This document shows, in pieces, positions 34,917 through 47,537 of a stretch of DNA of 64,000 nucleotides. The notes under the pieces were generated by a model. It was not told where the DNA came from. It did not search any database and saw nothing but the letters and a program-made list of their open reading frames with translations. The first letter of the stretch is position 1; each line of letters begins with the position of its first letter. Made by a program: the position numbers and the translations under genes. The stretch comes from Vitrella brassicaformis (lineage: Eukaryota > Sar > Vitrellaceae), in NCBI GenBank assembly GCA_001179505.1, contig CDMY01000264.1, positions 2,839 through 66,838 of the forward strand, in the 5' to 3' direction.

Positions 34917-36450
34917 TCATTCAAATGCCTTGCCAGCTGGCAGCGGCTCCTGAGCTGCATCTCTCTCTTCCTTGCTGAGCAAGGAGTGGAGTCTTCGTAC
35001 GCAAAAGAAGGCTTCAGCCTCTTGTTCAAGCAGCAGTGTGTCTTTAAGCTGGTTCATCTCCGCCATAGCTGAAAAGCAAGCAACGCAGACACATCGCAGT
35101 CGCGAGTTGGCAGGGTAAAGATTTTTTTACCCGAAACGAAAATCAAAATCACCTTCCCCTTAAACCGATGCCATTCATTGCTTTTTACGTCGTCCAGAAG
35201 AAGAGAGGATGAGACACAACGAGTTTGTACCTTATCACTTTCCCTTCCTTTGTGACTTACAGCAGAGCCCTTTGATGGCGTTCAGCATTATGATGCCGCC
35301 TGTCGTCTTAGCCATGCCAGGAACAGTAAAGTCAAAGTCATGAATCGTCACATTTATCTGTGACAACACCGCGATAACAATATGTGAGTGCATGTGTGAT
35401 TGCTGTGAGCGCGTTTGTGATTGTCCTCACCTCAGGTAAAGCTTTTTGAAGCAGGGCATCTGTCAGAAACTCCTCTTCCAGTCTCGATTGTCTTTCTTCG
35501 ATTTCAATAATTCTGCCGTCCTATGAGAAGGAAACACCACAGAGCATTGCGCAGAGATACGAGGGAAACACAGTGTTGCTGCTCTAGACCTCTCGGTCGC
35601 CAGCAAAATATGCCTTCAGAGGGGCTGCACAAACATCAGCAGGAAGCCAACTTGGGTAACGCTTTTGGCGCAGGCTCTCTTCATTGCATGGAGCTTCTGC
35701 CATACAACTGACCGCTCGCAATTGTAGCCGACATTAACATCAGACGAACCCTGCCTCCTTTCCCCTCGTAGACGTGCCCCTCGTAGACGTCTTTTAAGAG
35801 AGTCTTCAGTAGAAGCGACACGTAGGGAGACAAGAGCTGATCAGTCGATGAATTTTTGCTTACCACCATGCATTCCACATCCATTTGGCGAGAGTGTGCC
35901 TCGTCCAAAATGATGTTGACGTCGGTGATAGGCCCAGATGACAAAAGCATTCTAGCACAGCCTGAGCAAACATCAATATTTGAGCATTACATTACATTAC
36001 TTTACATTACATTACAGCTGAGCGTTTTTCTTGACAATTCGCTACCTGCGGTTGCGAACAATAGTTGTGTGCTTCCTGCCATGTCGAAACACTTGCCCCT
36101 TCCCGTCGTGTAGCCAACTTTATGGCCAAGCGGCGGCCCTCGCAGCTGAGCGATGGTCCTGCAGAGCAAGAATAGCCTGCTTTTGGTGTCTCTCTCTCCC
36201 GTTAGGGCTCACTTTGCAGCCTTGAATTGATGGTCTTTCGCTTCTGTTCCAGGCAGTCTTGATAGTACTGCGGTGTCTGAGGACAGTCAAATCATCAGTG
36301 TTGCATGGATGTTTTCCATCTCGAAAGAAGAGAAATACCACGACGGTTTGACACAACGAGGATGTACATTGTCACCTTCTCTTCCTTCGTGACTTACAGC
36401 AGAGCTCTTTGATGACGTGCAGCATTGTAATGCCGCCTGCCGTCTTGGCC
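34917..36450 (-). CDS. Divergent DEAH-box helicase-like gene, partial
   Basis: Order on the minus strand: TIAQLRGPPLGHKVGYTTGR then FDMAGSTQLLFATAG (motifs Ia/Ib; about 36040-36160), joined through GTAGCG...GCTCAG to CARMLLSSGPITDVN and IILDEAHSRQMDVECMV (motif II DEAH; about 35860-35965), then LLSPYVSLLLKTLLKDVYEG and VRLMLMSATIASGQ (motif III SAT; about 35700-35840). Later exons read DGRIIEIEERQSRLEEEFLT (35430-35520), INVTIHDFDFTVPGMAKTTG-GIIMLNAIKGLC (35262-35358) and MAEMNQLKDTLLLEQEAEAF, ending AGKAFE-TGA near 34917. Motif I (GxGKT) and the C-terminal RecA domain (motifs V, VI) were not found, so the enzyme is truncated, decayed or spread over exons I could not place. The exon with AKTTGG is repeated near 36385-36450. 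Confidence 0.5.
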
Positions 36451-36454
36451 ATGC

Positions 36455-37200
36455 AGCACCCTTGGCCATCGCGATCACGGCAACACTCTCAATGCAGGTC
36501 CTAGCCGGGAGAAGGTCCGCACTGCGAGGTATCAGGCAAAGATTGCTCGGACTGCCCTTGAGCGTCATGATTTCTCCGTCAGCCATCTCGATAGGATAGG
36601 CCGACAAGATAGTTGGCAAGCTGAGTGTAGTCGAGTGTTTGACTAACGATCAGATTACACACTGATCTGTCTAGCTCTTCGTCAAACCGCACAAGCCACG
36701 CCTGAATGTCATTGCAGACCACCCCCAATGGATCATCACATTCACGCCCAGATGGTGCGTCCCTCAAGCTCCTCACCACCATCATCTCGCCGGACAGCTG
36801 ATCAAGTCGGCTGTCGGTGAACGACGCATCCTTGGCCATCGCGTCCACAATGACGGCAACCTTCCCAGTGCAGGTTGTGGCTGGGCGAGAGGCGGAAATA
36901 CGAGGTGTCAGGCAAAGGTCGCCCGGACTCCCCTCTAGTGTCATGATCTCGCCGTTAGCCAGCTCGACAGAATAAGCCGACTTGACTGCCATCCCCTTCG
37001 TCGCCTTGACACCCCACGGCTGGTGCTCGCTCGTCTTGTTCGCCTTCTCCACCACTTTCTGCAGCAGCTCTCTCTCCACATGTTGCTCCACAAACCTCTC
37101 GTACGCTGGGTCGGCGGTGTACGAAGGGATTGCGTTGTCCTCGAAAGGGCCGGCGGTGTACGAAGGGATTACGACCATTGTCCTCGATGCCTTCGTCTGA
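36455..37200 (-). pseudogene. Tandemly duplicated unknown segment upstream of the helicase-like exons
   Basis: Two diverged copies lie in tandem about 385 bases apart. Copy 1 reads SAYSVELANGEIMTLEGSPG and ATTCTGKVAVIVDAMAKDA (plus coordinates about 36837-36990). Copy 2 reads SAYPIEMADGEIMTLKGSPS and ARTCIESVAVIAMAKGAA (about 36455-36605) in a different frame from the end of copy 1. An upstream stretch has YERFVEQHVERELLQKVVEK. A 20-base duplication giving VYEG[IL] lies near 37105-37170. I do not recognise the domain. The frame break between copies suggests at least one is not functional. Confidence 0.35.
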
Positions 37201-37593
37201 TCACCGCTCAAGTGCCCTGATTTGTGGCTGGAATAGGTTAAAACTGCTCGTCGACGGTATTGGGTGGACAGCACTGCGCCTGCCAAATCACCTTCCACGG
37301 CCCCACCGTACCAGCCAACCCAACGACTGTGCCCACGTCCAAGAAGGATGTCGTAGGCCACTTGCAATGGGTAGCCAGCAAACAAGTAGCCGCCCAAGCC
37401 CGTGATGGCACAGAGGATTGCTGGGTTGGATGTTGCTGCCCGTCGTCACAGGCGGCCTCGAGGGAAAGAAAGGAAGGCCAGAAAATCGTCTCGACCCTGT
37501 CGCGAATTCGAGTCGAATTAGCTCGCAGAAGGCTGCCCTAAAACCGCTGCTCCAGAAGGATGAGATGAAACCGCTCCCTCCCTGTATCAGGAG
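37201..37593. other. Divergent spacer upstream of listerin
   Basis: About 390 bases between the minus-strand duplicated segment and the listerin ATG. It likely contains the listerin promoter. No motif is recognised. Confidence 0.35.
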
Positions 37594-40500
37594 ATGGCGC
37601 CGAAACAGAAGGGCAAGTCGAAGGCATCGAGCAGCAGCAAGGCAGCTGAGCTGCTCATCAATACATCATCGGCGGCCGATGCACAAGCGGCATCCAACGC
37701 GGGATCTTCACAGCTGTCAGCTGTAAGCATAGCATACCATGCACCATTTGCCATCACACATACACACACACACGCGCGTGGATATAGAGGCACACACACG
37801 ATCTTTCATCTGGTTATATGACCCTTCTTGTGTTGCGTGTGTCAGATCTTTGAGCGGTTCGCCGCTCCCTCAGTCAGCCGCGATGTGTCCGACTCATCCC
37901 TATCCATCGACAACGGTCAGCGTGATGCAAATGATGTCAATCGTCCTGTAGAAAAACTGGGTCTGCCTGCCTGCCTGTCTGTCTGCTTGTGTGGCTGGGT
38001 GTCTGGCTGCATTCATTCATTCATTCAGGTGCGTCTTCACGTCCGTCAGGCTCCCCTCCCCCGCCCTCTGTTCGTTTCGAGAACAACGATATCGGCATGG
38101 CTCTGCGGAAGATGATGAAGAAGGACTCTGTCACGAAACAGAAAGGCCTCGCAGACCTCCAGACAGCTCTCGAGACCGGTGACGCCGCCGTCGTCACCGG
38201 CTGCCTACCGGCCTTCTGCTACGTCTACCGACGGTTCGCTCTGCTTGATGAGAGCTGGAGAGTTCGCAAAGGTGCCCAGGGCTGTTTCGTGCTGGTGGTG
38301 GGCAAGGTGGGTCGGGAGCTGGCGCCACATCTGCGTGGCGTGCTGCCGGTGTGGCTGGCGAGCTGTTTTGACGTGAACGAGGAGGTGGCAATGAGCGCCA
38401 GACGGGCGCTGGACACGGCCTTCCCGCCTGAGCAAGTCAAGAAGAGGGTCGACCTTCTCAAACACTGCCGGTAAGGAGGTTTACAAGCATTGATGCAGGG
38501 ATGCTGGAGCATTCTCTCCCTCTCACTGTGCCTGCCTGTTGTGTGTATGTGTGTGACCGGCTCAGGTCAGATTTGGTGGATGAGTATGTGCGGTGTCTGA
38601 ACCACAGTGAGAAGACGCTCAATGAGGAGTACGGCGGCGACACCGCCATGCAGACCATGCCAAAGGCCGAGCGAGAAGAGCGATACGACCGAGTGAGTAT
38701 GTCAGAATGACGCGCACACACGCGTCACACAGCCCGTCCTCTCTCTCTTTTGTCTGTCTGTCATGCTACCCAGGTCATATCGGCGACTGTGCAGGCCGTC
38801 GGCCACATGGCCCTCCTGCTGTCATCTCCCTCCCTCTCCCCGCCTCCCCTGCTGTCTGACGACTGGACGGCCGCCATGCGTCGGTTCTTTCAGGGCAAGC
38901 TCGGCCTCTGGCAGTTCATGGCCGCCAACCACCGACCCCCTGTGCGGCAGGGAGCCTGCCGCGCTATGAATGACGTTCTAGTGGCTTACCAGCAGGCGGG
39001 GGGGCTGCCGCCAGTGGCCAAGGGCGATGGCGAGACGGCCATGCCGCAGTCGCTGTGCAATGGCGTGCTGGGGGCGATTGGTGATAAAACTCTCATGGAA
39101 GAGGTCAGGCACACACGCACACAGAGGGGTGGAGGTGCCTGACTGTGCTTGGCTTGCTTCTTTATGTGTGTGTGTGTGTCAGGTGTGTACGCCGTCAGTC
39201 GTGGTGCGGTTTGTGAAGCTATTCGGCTCTGTCTGGGACCTCGTCAAGGTAAGTCAGTGAGCATCCGAGCATCCATGCATCCTTAGCCCCAACCACACGT
39301 GCCACACACACCGAGGGCTGTTGTTTCTATCATGCAGGTGGACAAGGTGTTCTTCCCCCGTCTGCTGTCGTCACTTCGCCACGGCGGCTTCACCTCCAGC
39401 CGGCAGTACTTTCACGCCCTCCCGCCCCTCCTCTCGTCCATCCCCCCAACACTCATCCTCTCACACGACGGCGCCCACACACAAATGCCGCACTTCTTCT
39501 TCTGCCTCCTCCTGGCATTCCGCCCACCCGCCCCGCCATACCCTGCCGGCCAAGACATCCTCACGGCCTGGTACGAGTGCTTTGTGTTTCTGCTCGAGAA
39601 GCGCTACTGCGTCGGGGGGTCGGCGAGTGCATCTGCTGCTAGTGGTGGTGATGGTGATGGTGGTGAGGAGCTGACTCGGCTGGGGTATGCCAACACGCTG
39701 TGCGACGAGTGGCTGTGGCTGCCGGTGGACATCTACCTCCGCTGCGACAGCAAGGGACACCTAGGCGATGGGCAGCCACCATTGCGCAAGAGGCGAGAGC
39801 CAGAGATGGACCACAACCACCACCAACAGCAGCAGCCGGAGCAGCATCTTGAGAGAGAGGAGAGCGGCCAGGGTGGTCGGAAGAAGAAGGACAAAGGCGG
39901 CAAGGAGGAGAGAGAAACGTGGCAGCACCAGTTTGATGACGGCTTTGTGCCCGCTATCCCAAGCGATGAGTTGGCCTGCATGCCCGACCTCATCAAGGGC
40001 GTCGTCAAGGTACTTCTCCACTCAAACACACACACACACCCTTCTCCCCCCCTCTCCAACACACATATGTCTGTCTGTGCAGGAAATGCTCGACCGTTCC
40101 TTCCCCCGCTTCGTCTTCATCTCCCTCCTGCGCCTCCTCTCGGCCGCACTCTCCTCACCCTCACCCTCGCCCTCAACCACAGCGCCATCCACGCGGCCGC
40201 TGGCCATTCTGCAAGCCATCATGACTGCCACACCACCAGAGACGCCGACGCCATCGCTGCATCAGTGGTTGACGGGCGAGGCTGGGGCGCTGGCGGGCGG
40301 CATGTGGAGACGGCTCTTCGCAAGGCTGAGGGAAGAGCGGGAGGCAGAGAGGGTGAAGGAGCTGCTGAGTGTGTGTGAGGAGGCGCTACGCCGGCTGAGT
40401 GTGACTGATGCATGGCTGGGGGAGGGGGGAGGCGAACAACACCAACAGCAGCCACAGGGCGATGCTGTGATGCGGCTGCTGAGCGGGGAGGTGCTGCCTC

Positions 40501-43500
40501 TGTACAGGGCTATGTGGCAGCACGTCGACACCTCCCACGCACAAGCGATCGATGCAGAGCGGCTGTCGGTGCTGGACGGCATGTACCTTCGCGTCATCTC
40601 GCCCTTGATGGATCAGCTGCAGCTGTCCGGCAACGGTGATCGGTGGGAGGAGGAGGTGATCGATGGGCTGCTTGACATCGCTGACGGCAACGGGGTCATC
40701 GTCACGTGTGTTGTGGGGCATCTTATCAACAGGTAGGTACACACACGCTGGGCACACACACACACAAGAGAGAGAGAGAGGGACACGAACACACATTGTC
40801 TGATAACACGCGAATCAATCAATCAGACGCTGGTCCGGTTCTCGTCTGCCCACCGCCCTTGAACAAGCCGCCCTGTCCATCTGGCCCTCTTTCCTCCGCC
40901 CATCCCTCGCCCAAGCCACTCCCGACACAGACATCCAAGAGCGGGCCATGGCGGTGCTCAACGGGTGTCTGTCTCGGCACTCATGGCTGTCCCGCGAGGG
41001 GCTTCTGGGGCTGGGGCGGGTGGTGCGCCAGGGGGTGGACATGGCCTGCGACGGGCACGTGTGTGGTGTGAGTGAGGGGATTGTTGATATGGCCAAGTGT
41101 GTGGCCGATATACACCTCGAGGTCAGTAGGTGGTGGGCCGGATGGGTGGGCCACATTGACCCTGGCTGGAAACACAACACACAACAGACAGGCGATTGCT
41201 TGGGGTGTGTGTGTGTGCTTCAGGGTGAGGGCGAGTCTGAGTGGTGCGGCATCCAGTCTTCCCTGTTCACCTCCCTCCTCTACCTCTGGCTCACCACACC
41301 CACGCCCACACCCGCCGACGTTGGTGACGCATTCGCCCTGCTCGCCAAGACACGAGAGGAGTCGGAGAGGAACGTTGTGTGGAAGACGCTGACAGACATC
41401 CTCTGCACGTACGCATCAAAACATCCACGCACACACAAGCCCATTCACTTATGCGTGATCATTGACAGGGGCGAGGCGTCACTAGCCGGCCGGCGGCTCT
41501 CCAGCAGCACCGTCCCACCCTCTCGGTGGGCGGAGGCGGCCGTCCAGCTCACCGCCGCGGCAGCAACAGACGCCAAACAGTGGGCCCTTCTGGCCAGGTG
41601 CCTGATGAAGGCTGGCAGTGATGTGTGGTCCATCGGTGCCTGGCGAGAGAGGGAGGGGGAGGGGGGCAGCCTGTGGCAGCTGTGGTGGGTGGCCGAGGTG
41701 CTCGTCAGCATGGTCGAGAGATGTGGCAAGACCGGTATGTATGCGAAGGAGCGCGTGGAAGCTCAAATATGGCCATATGGATATGTGTGTGTGTGTGTTG
41801 TCAGGCACGGCCAGCGGTCTCGCAGAGTGCATCTCCTCCACCCCAGACCCCTTTATCTCCACCCTCTCTCTGCTGCTGTACGTCCACAGCCAGGGCACAG
41901 CGCCGCCCCTCACCCCCCCACACACCACCACGGGCCCTCCACCGCTCATCCACCGCATCGAGGCCCACCTGACCAGACGGCTGATGCCAGGCATGCTGCT
42001 CTCACACCAGCAGCAGCAGCCGATGTGTCGCTTGGTGGAGGTGTGTGTGGGTCTTGGTGTGGACGTGGGCGTGAGGGCCTTGGAGGCCGCCATGGGCGAG
42101 TGGGCTGCCATCGAGGATGAAAAGGTCAGTCTAGTAGGAGTGATTGTGATTGAGATTGAGAGTGGATGCATGCGCTGTGTTGGTGTGTGTTCAGGTGGCG
42201 AACGATGCGCTGCTGTCGCTGTGGTCTGCCTGCCAGAGGGCTCTCGAGCAGCAGTCACCATCTGAGCACAATGGCACCGAATGGAGGGTACGCGCACAAG
42301 CACAAGAAGGCACCCACATGCACCGCATCCAGACACCCCTGACTGCTGTGCACATTGCAGGCCGTCCTCTCCGCCTTTCACCGCTGTCTCGCATCATCAT
42401 CTCACCCGCCCCCCCACACCACTGCCGGCGCACTGCTGTCCTCCCTCACACACGCATACCGATCAGCCATGGCCAACGTCCACCAGTCCTTGAGACGCCT
42501 CAAGTCCCAGCCCCAGCCAGCAGACAACGAGGGCTTGGTCAAGCTCGCCGACAGTCTGCAGAGGGCGATTGCGTTGCGCGGCGTGTGTGTGGACATGGCT
42601 GAGGCGTTCGTGCCGATCGAGTGTGACGGGGAGAGGAAGAGGGCGAGGACCGACTCGCCGGAGAGGAGGGCAGCAGCAGCGGCAGCAGTAGCAGCCCCTC
42701 CTCCCTCCCATGACGATACGCCTGTAATCCAAGAGGTCGGTGACCCCAGACACACACACACACACATACGCAGAAGAAAATGTGTGTATTTCCGTGTGTG
42801 GCTGCCGGTATGGTGCGCCTCAGGTGGATCCGTCAAGCGGCGAGGGCATCCACCAAGCCGCCTTCGTCACAGAGGAGTCAGAGCTCGTTCTCGAGCACGA
42901 CGACAACGACCCCGCCATCCAAGCCCACCGGGCCCTCAACGGCGGCTACCACAAAGCCCTCGACAGCATCGCCACACGCGCAGACACCCAGGCCACCCTC
43001 GACCTCATCCACCAGCTGCTTTCACACCTGCTCATTCCCACCGACCAGCAGCAGCCGTCTCTGTTGCTCATCGACGCGGCGGCATCCTTCGTGGCCGGTT
43101 TGATGGAGCAGGGGCATGGTGTGGACGTGTTGGCTGGTGCTGCGGGGGAGGGAGGGGGCGAGGTGGTGACAGCGGCTCAGATTGGGGAGATGGCACGGTT
43201 GCTGCAGATGGGTCTGGCGGTGCATGCGGCATCTGCTCAGAGGGTGCTAGAAGGACACGGGCAGCAGCAGCAGCAGCAGGGTGTGAGGGACGTATTGCAG
43301 GTTGTCATGCCCACAGGTACACAAGGATAGACACAAGCGACAGCCTCACGGAGCATATCATATCCTCACACACACGTGTGTTGTGTTGTGTTCCTTCTTG
43401 GTGACTGAAGCAGGCACGTATCGTCTGCTGCGTGCCTTCCTCCCCTGTCTCTCCCGCCCCTACACCCTCCACACCAGCCAGCACCTGCAGGCCCTCACCA

Positions 43501-46024
43501 CGCGCCTCTTCCCTCCACCAGCAGCATCAGCAGCAGCCACCGAGCCCCCCTCTCCCTTCACAGAGACCCCCCTCCTCGACGCCATCCTGTCGCCATTCAT
43601 CGACCTAACATGTGCTATCGACAGTCTTGCGCGGCACTGGGTGGAGGAGAGAGACCGGGGAGAGCTGACGGTGCTCACAATGGAGGAGGATGGAGATCAG
43701 CGCGATGGCAACCACAGCCACAAGCACCATGCGGTGCGGGTCGGCTGGATGCCGTCGTGTGTGTGGGAGGAGGTGTGGGGCTGCATGAGGGCCATCGTGG
43801 GCGGGCTGCCGACAGACGACCACCACATCTCGCAGCTGGTGCGGCTGCTCCACTGCTGCCGCTCTGTGCCGATGCACACCTGCCTGATGCAGCACTTCCG
43901 CAAACACAGCTGGTTCGCCGCGCCGATCCCCCCACCCATCACACCACCACAGGCAGAGTCCCTTCTCGCCGCCTTTGGCAGGTCGGTCAACTCCCTCACC
44001 GACAAGGCCACCGACGACACACAAGGAGAGAGGCCCGCCGCCGCATTATTCGCCTCATCGGAGGAAGCTGTCCGCGCCAGCACAGTGGAGGGGCTGGGCT
44101 TGATGCGGTGGATGTTCGACTGCCTGGTGGGGGCTGACGTGGCGAGGGAGCTGCTGTCGCCCTACCGCCTTATTGCGGCGATCCTCTCCCATGCCATCGC
44201 CACCGAAGGAGAGAGGGGGGACACCGAGGATGACGAAGACCATCAGGATGACCACGGCCTGCTGGCGTTCCCATTGGAGATGCTGCCCGGCGTTGTGCGC
44301 GCCCTCTGGATGTGGCTCACCGTGCTGCCGTCCCTGCTGGACACTCATGCGACTCACGGAGGCAGTGACGGCCAGGGAGAGGGAGGGGAGGAGGGGGATG
44401 GGCCGTCTCTCTCGTCATATCTGCTGACGCTGCTGCAGACGGCCCCATCTGATGCGTACGAGGCGGCCGGCGAAGTGCGCAAGGCATGGGAGGCGATGGT
44501 GCAGACGGAGGAGGAGGAGCCTGGAGAGGCTGGAGAGCGTTCCTCCCCTCCCCATCCCCCCTCTCCCCCTGTGCCCCCGCCCCCCTCCCTCCCCCCATCT
44601 CTCTGTCGCATCGAGTCGGTGGCAACTGGCGCAACACGATCTCTGCTCACGGCTGGGGCTGGAGGTGCAACTGAGGTTGCGGGGAGGATGACGCGCGTCT
44701 TGTCCAAGGCCGTCAGTGCCTTTGACACGACCGACACGACTGACACCGACACGGACGGCACACAACGAGAGAGACCAGATGGGTGGTGCGGCGTAGCGGA
44801 CGGCCTGATCGACCCGTTGGTGCTGTCTGAGGTGCTCAAGATGAGCCCCATCGAGGTGCTGGTGGAGCTCATCTTCGTCACACTCATCGCGTGTGAGCCC
44901 CACCAGGGGCACCCACAAGCCCTCATCGCGCGCCAGCCATCCACACCGCCCATCCACCCCCTCCCTCCCGGCCCATCTATACCGAGGCACAGATTGGCCG
45001 CCGCACTCGCCAGGTGCCAGGAGGCTTTCGGTGGGCGTGTGGAGGGCAGAGGGAGAGGGAGAGGGGGCGAGAGCGGCCGGCACCTTTGGCACGATTGGAT
45101 ATCGCATGTACGCGATGCCAGCAGGGAGACGGGCGGCATGGTCGATCTCGAGGGCCTGGGCGAGAACGGAGCGGACGCTTGGAACCCTCTCAACCCTGCC
45201 TTCGTGTGGCTGCTGGCCACCAAGGCATACACATGGGTGGTGCGGGCCTGCCCCACAGCCGTCCGGTCCATCTGGTCGGCCTCCTCCAACACCAAGAGCC
45301 GGAAGCAGCTCGAGCGCTTCACGTCGACCCTCATCACGCCCCGGCTGATCAGTGCGGAGATCTCGGCGGCCACGGCACATTTGCAGCAAAACCTGGCCCA
45401 GCAGGAGGGCGAGAGGACATTGAGATACAACAGGCGGCTTCGGCAGCTGACGGTGGGGTTTGTGAGTGGCGAGATGAGTGTCGACCTGGTGCTCTACTTC
45501 CCGGAGCACTATCCTCTGCAGGCAAGAACAGGGAAACAAGGAGGCAATGGCATCATGTGCACCCCCCCCTCTCTCTCTCTCTCTGCGTGGCGATTGCTTG
45601 CAGCCGGTGACAGCGGCCGAGACCCCAGAGATCGCCGGTGTGCCAAAGCGTCGCACCATGAACTGGCTGCTCTCGACGGTCCGCACTCTCAAGACCAGCT
45701 CTCTGTCGGCCGCTCTGACAGTGTGGTACGACAACCTGCGGCTGTTCTCGTCGTCGTTGGAGGACTGCCCCATCTGCTTCAGTGTGGTCCACCCGCAGCA
45801 CCGATCGCTGCCCAAGACGGCATGCCCCACGTGCAAACACAAGTTCCACGCCGAATGCATCTTCAAGTCAGTACGGCCCGTCCGTCACACACACGAGAGG
45901 CAGGCGCCACGCCATGCACTGACAACACACCTGTGTCCATCTGTGTTTTCTGTGCTGTGATGTGTGCAGGTGGTTCCGGACATCGCACAAGACGACTTGT
46001 CCCCTCTGCCAGTCGCCCTTCTGA
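37594..46024 (+). CDS. LTN1: Listerin-type E3 ubiquitin ligase
   Basis: Listerin binds stalled 60S ribosomal subunits and ubiquitinates the nascent chain in ribosome-associated quality control. The ATG at 37594 opens MAPKQKGKSKASSSSKAAEL, the basic Ser/Lys-rich start usual in this family. Exon 38029-38470 holds the conserved N-terminal domain (MMKKDSVTKQKGLADLQTAL, then WRVRKGAQGCFVL and ALDTAFPPEQVKKR). A long HEAT-type helical middle follows through about 20 exons, with insertions rich in Gly, Pro, Glu and His. The C-terminal RWD-like part (SAEISAATAHLQQNL, VSGEMSVDLVLYFPEHYPLQ) leads to the RING: CPICFSVVHPQHRSLPKTAC, CPTCKHKFHAECIFK, WFRTSHKTTCPLCQSPF, then TGA at 46022-46024. All zinc ligands are present. 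Length is about 2,000 residues, like family members. Large antisense open frames at 44354-45866 are composition artefacts. Confidence 0.94.
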
Positions 46025-46259
46025 CCTAGTTCTGACGGAGCTCTAGCAGGCAGGCAGGCAGGCAGCGAAGCTTACGCGAGTGTAATTAGGTAGGTAGGAG
46101 TGTCCAGCTAGCTGCATGTGACTGACTGACCTTTATCAATTCGTGCCGTTGTACACGTGTGTCGCTAAGTGCTGATCCCATAGACGGCTGTCCTCAGGCG
46201 GGCCCTCACATTACACAAAGAGGGAGGGAAGAAGAGGGAGGGAAAGGGAGAATGAGTTC

Positions 46260-46372
46260 GATGGAACCCGCGCGAACGCGGGTCGACGAACGGGTACGAG
46301 GGGGTAGGGGCCCGCTCGTAACGGAAGGCGATCGGAAAGGGACACCTTACAAAATTTCGCGGATCGAAAGGG
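46260..46372 (+). ncRNA. Candidate structured RNA, hairpin cluster
   Basis: Three stems lie within about 115 bases: CCCGCG-CGAA-CGCGGG (46267-46282, perfect with a tetraloop), TACGAG...CTCGTA (46295-46300 with 46315-46320) and TTTCG-CGGAT-CGAAA (46355-46369). The segment is unlike the TG/CA-rich surroundings. I do not recognise a tRNA, 5S rRNA or snRNA. The call rests on stems only. Confidence 0.25.
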
Positions 46373-46726
46373 TACACACTAACTTCTAATTAGCTCGCAT
46401 AGCTCGCACAGGTGGAGAGTCCAAAGCCAGATGACCACCATTGTGTGAGGCGATTTAGCGGCCATTCCTGAAGACCTGGGGAAGCCGAATGAAGAGGTGC
46501 TTGCTCCGTGAATTACGGTGCTGGCCGAGAAACCAAGAATCGGCTGCACTTGTGTGTGTGACTGAAGAGAGGGCGTAGGCAGCAAAGGGAGGCGGCAATG
46601 TGGACGAGGCAGTGTCGCCCCCTCCCCCTTGAATGGGGGAGGGGGCTGCAAAAGGTCAGCTTCCATGAGCCAATGGTCTAACCAGAGCTAGGCAGAAGAG
46701 AGCACGTCGACCACGGATGGCTTGAA

Positions 46727-47030
46727 GGTGATGATTGCTGTCATGTAGGATTCCGGCACACAGATCTAGTCGTCTGAGCGCTCCTGTGTCTGCCTGGCAG
46801 GTGTGTTGGTGTTTCGGTGAGCCGCATTGCTGCCCTCTCTATTGCCAGGTGGGCTGATGGCCGTCACGCAGGATTCTGCCATGCAGGTCTACTCGTCTGA
46901 GTGCTCTGTGTGTGTGTCTGGCAGGTGTGTTGATGTTTCGTTGAGCCGCATTGCCGCCCTCTCCCTATTGCACGGTGAGCTGATGGCCGCGACGCAGTAT
47001 TCCAGCTTATACACATATGCTCCCACATGT
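46727..47030 (+). repeat. Imperfect tandem repeat, about 120-bp unit
   Basis: The series GGCAGGTGTGTTG[GA]TGTTTCG[GT]TGAGCCGCATTG followed by a GCTGATGGCCG block recurs near 46797-46870 and 46920-46990, and a weaker copy (GATTGCTGTCATGTAGGATTC then GTCTGAGCGCTC) lies at 46733-46790. Function unknown. Confidence 0.65.
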
Positions 47031-47502
47031 GTGCTCCGGTATGTGGGTCTTCCCGCACTCATGTGTGTGCGCCATTGATCGGTGCATCCATAGCATCTGA
47101 GCACAAAGCTTTTGTCGTGCCCATGCTTGTGTGTGTCTTTGCGTGTTTTATCGTCAATTAATACGCCGACGGATGGGAATGCAGTGGGTGTCTATACAGC
47201 GTACAGGGCATGTTGAGCGGGTCAGCTAGATATGGGTCAGAAGGATAGAAGTGCGAGAGATGTCTGACTACTGCTAAAGGTCTGTTGGAGCCGGTCCGCC
47301 GCTCCTCGCCCTTGCTTGTATCGCACCAGTAGCGGTGGATACCGTGGTGTAGCATTCATATTGTGTCTTTCTTGGCCGTCCTTCCCTCTATCCCAGTCTG
47401 TCTCCCTTCATGCTTCTCTTCACGCCTCCCTTCCAATCGCCTTTTTCCTACCTGCCACTCCCTGTGCCTGCCTTTTTTATTATGGTGTCGCGCACGTCCC
47501 AA

Positions 47503-47534
47503 GTGGCAGGTCTTTTTTTTTGCAGACCTGCCAC
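47503..47534. repeat. 11-bp inverted repeat next to the assembly gap
   Basis: GTGGCAGGTCT (47503-47513) and AGACCTGCCAC (47524-47534) are perfect inverse copies with a T-rich 10-base loop. The N run begins three bases later. Confidence 0.9.
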
Positions 47535-47537
47535 GCT

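Larger units (their letters stand above)
46025..47537. other. Intergenic region with repeats and hairpins, no gene seen
   Basis: 1.5 kb between listerin and the assembly gap. It contains AGGCAGGCAGGC and TAGGTAGGTAGG simple repeats near 46049-46100, a GGGAGGGAAG purine run (46219-46255), a cluster of hairpins (46260-46375) and a tandem repeat (46727-47030). No protein-like frame is seen. Confidence 0.45.

Noticed and set aside
41482-42381. 300-codon minus-strand frame within listerin
   Set aside because: Shadow of the listerin exons; it crosses several listerin introns and is rich in residues typical of reverse-complement coding DNA.
42355-43404. Plus-strand 349-codon frame over the listerin middle
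   Set aside because: It is out of frame with the listerin helical region for most of its length and becomes Arg/Pro/His-rich, as expected for a shadow frame.
44354-45866. Very long open frames antisense to listerin (358 and 483 codons)
   Set aside because: They overlap conserved listerin coding sequence including the RWD/RING part, have no domain, and arise from GC-rich codon use on the other strand.
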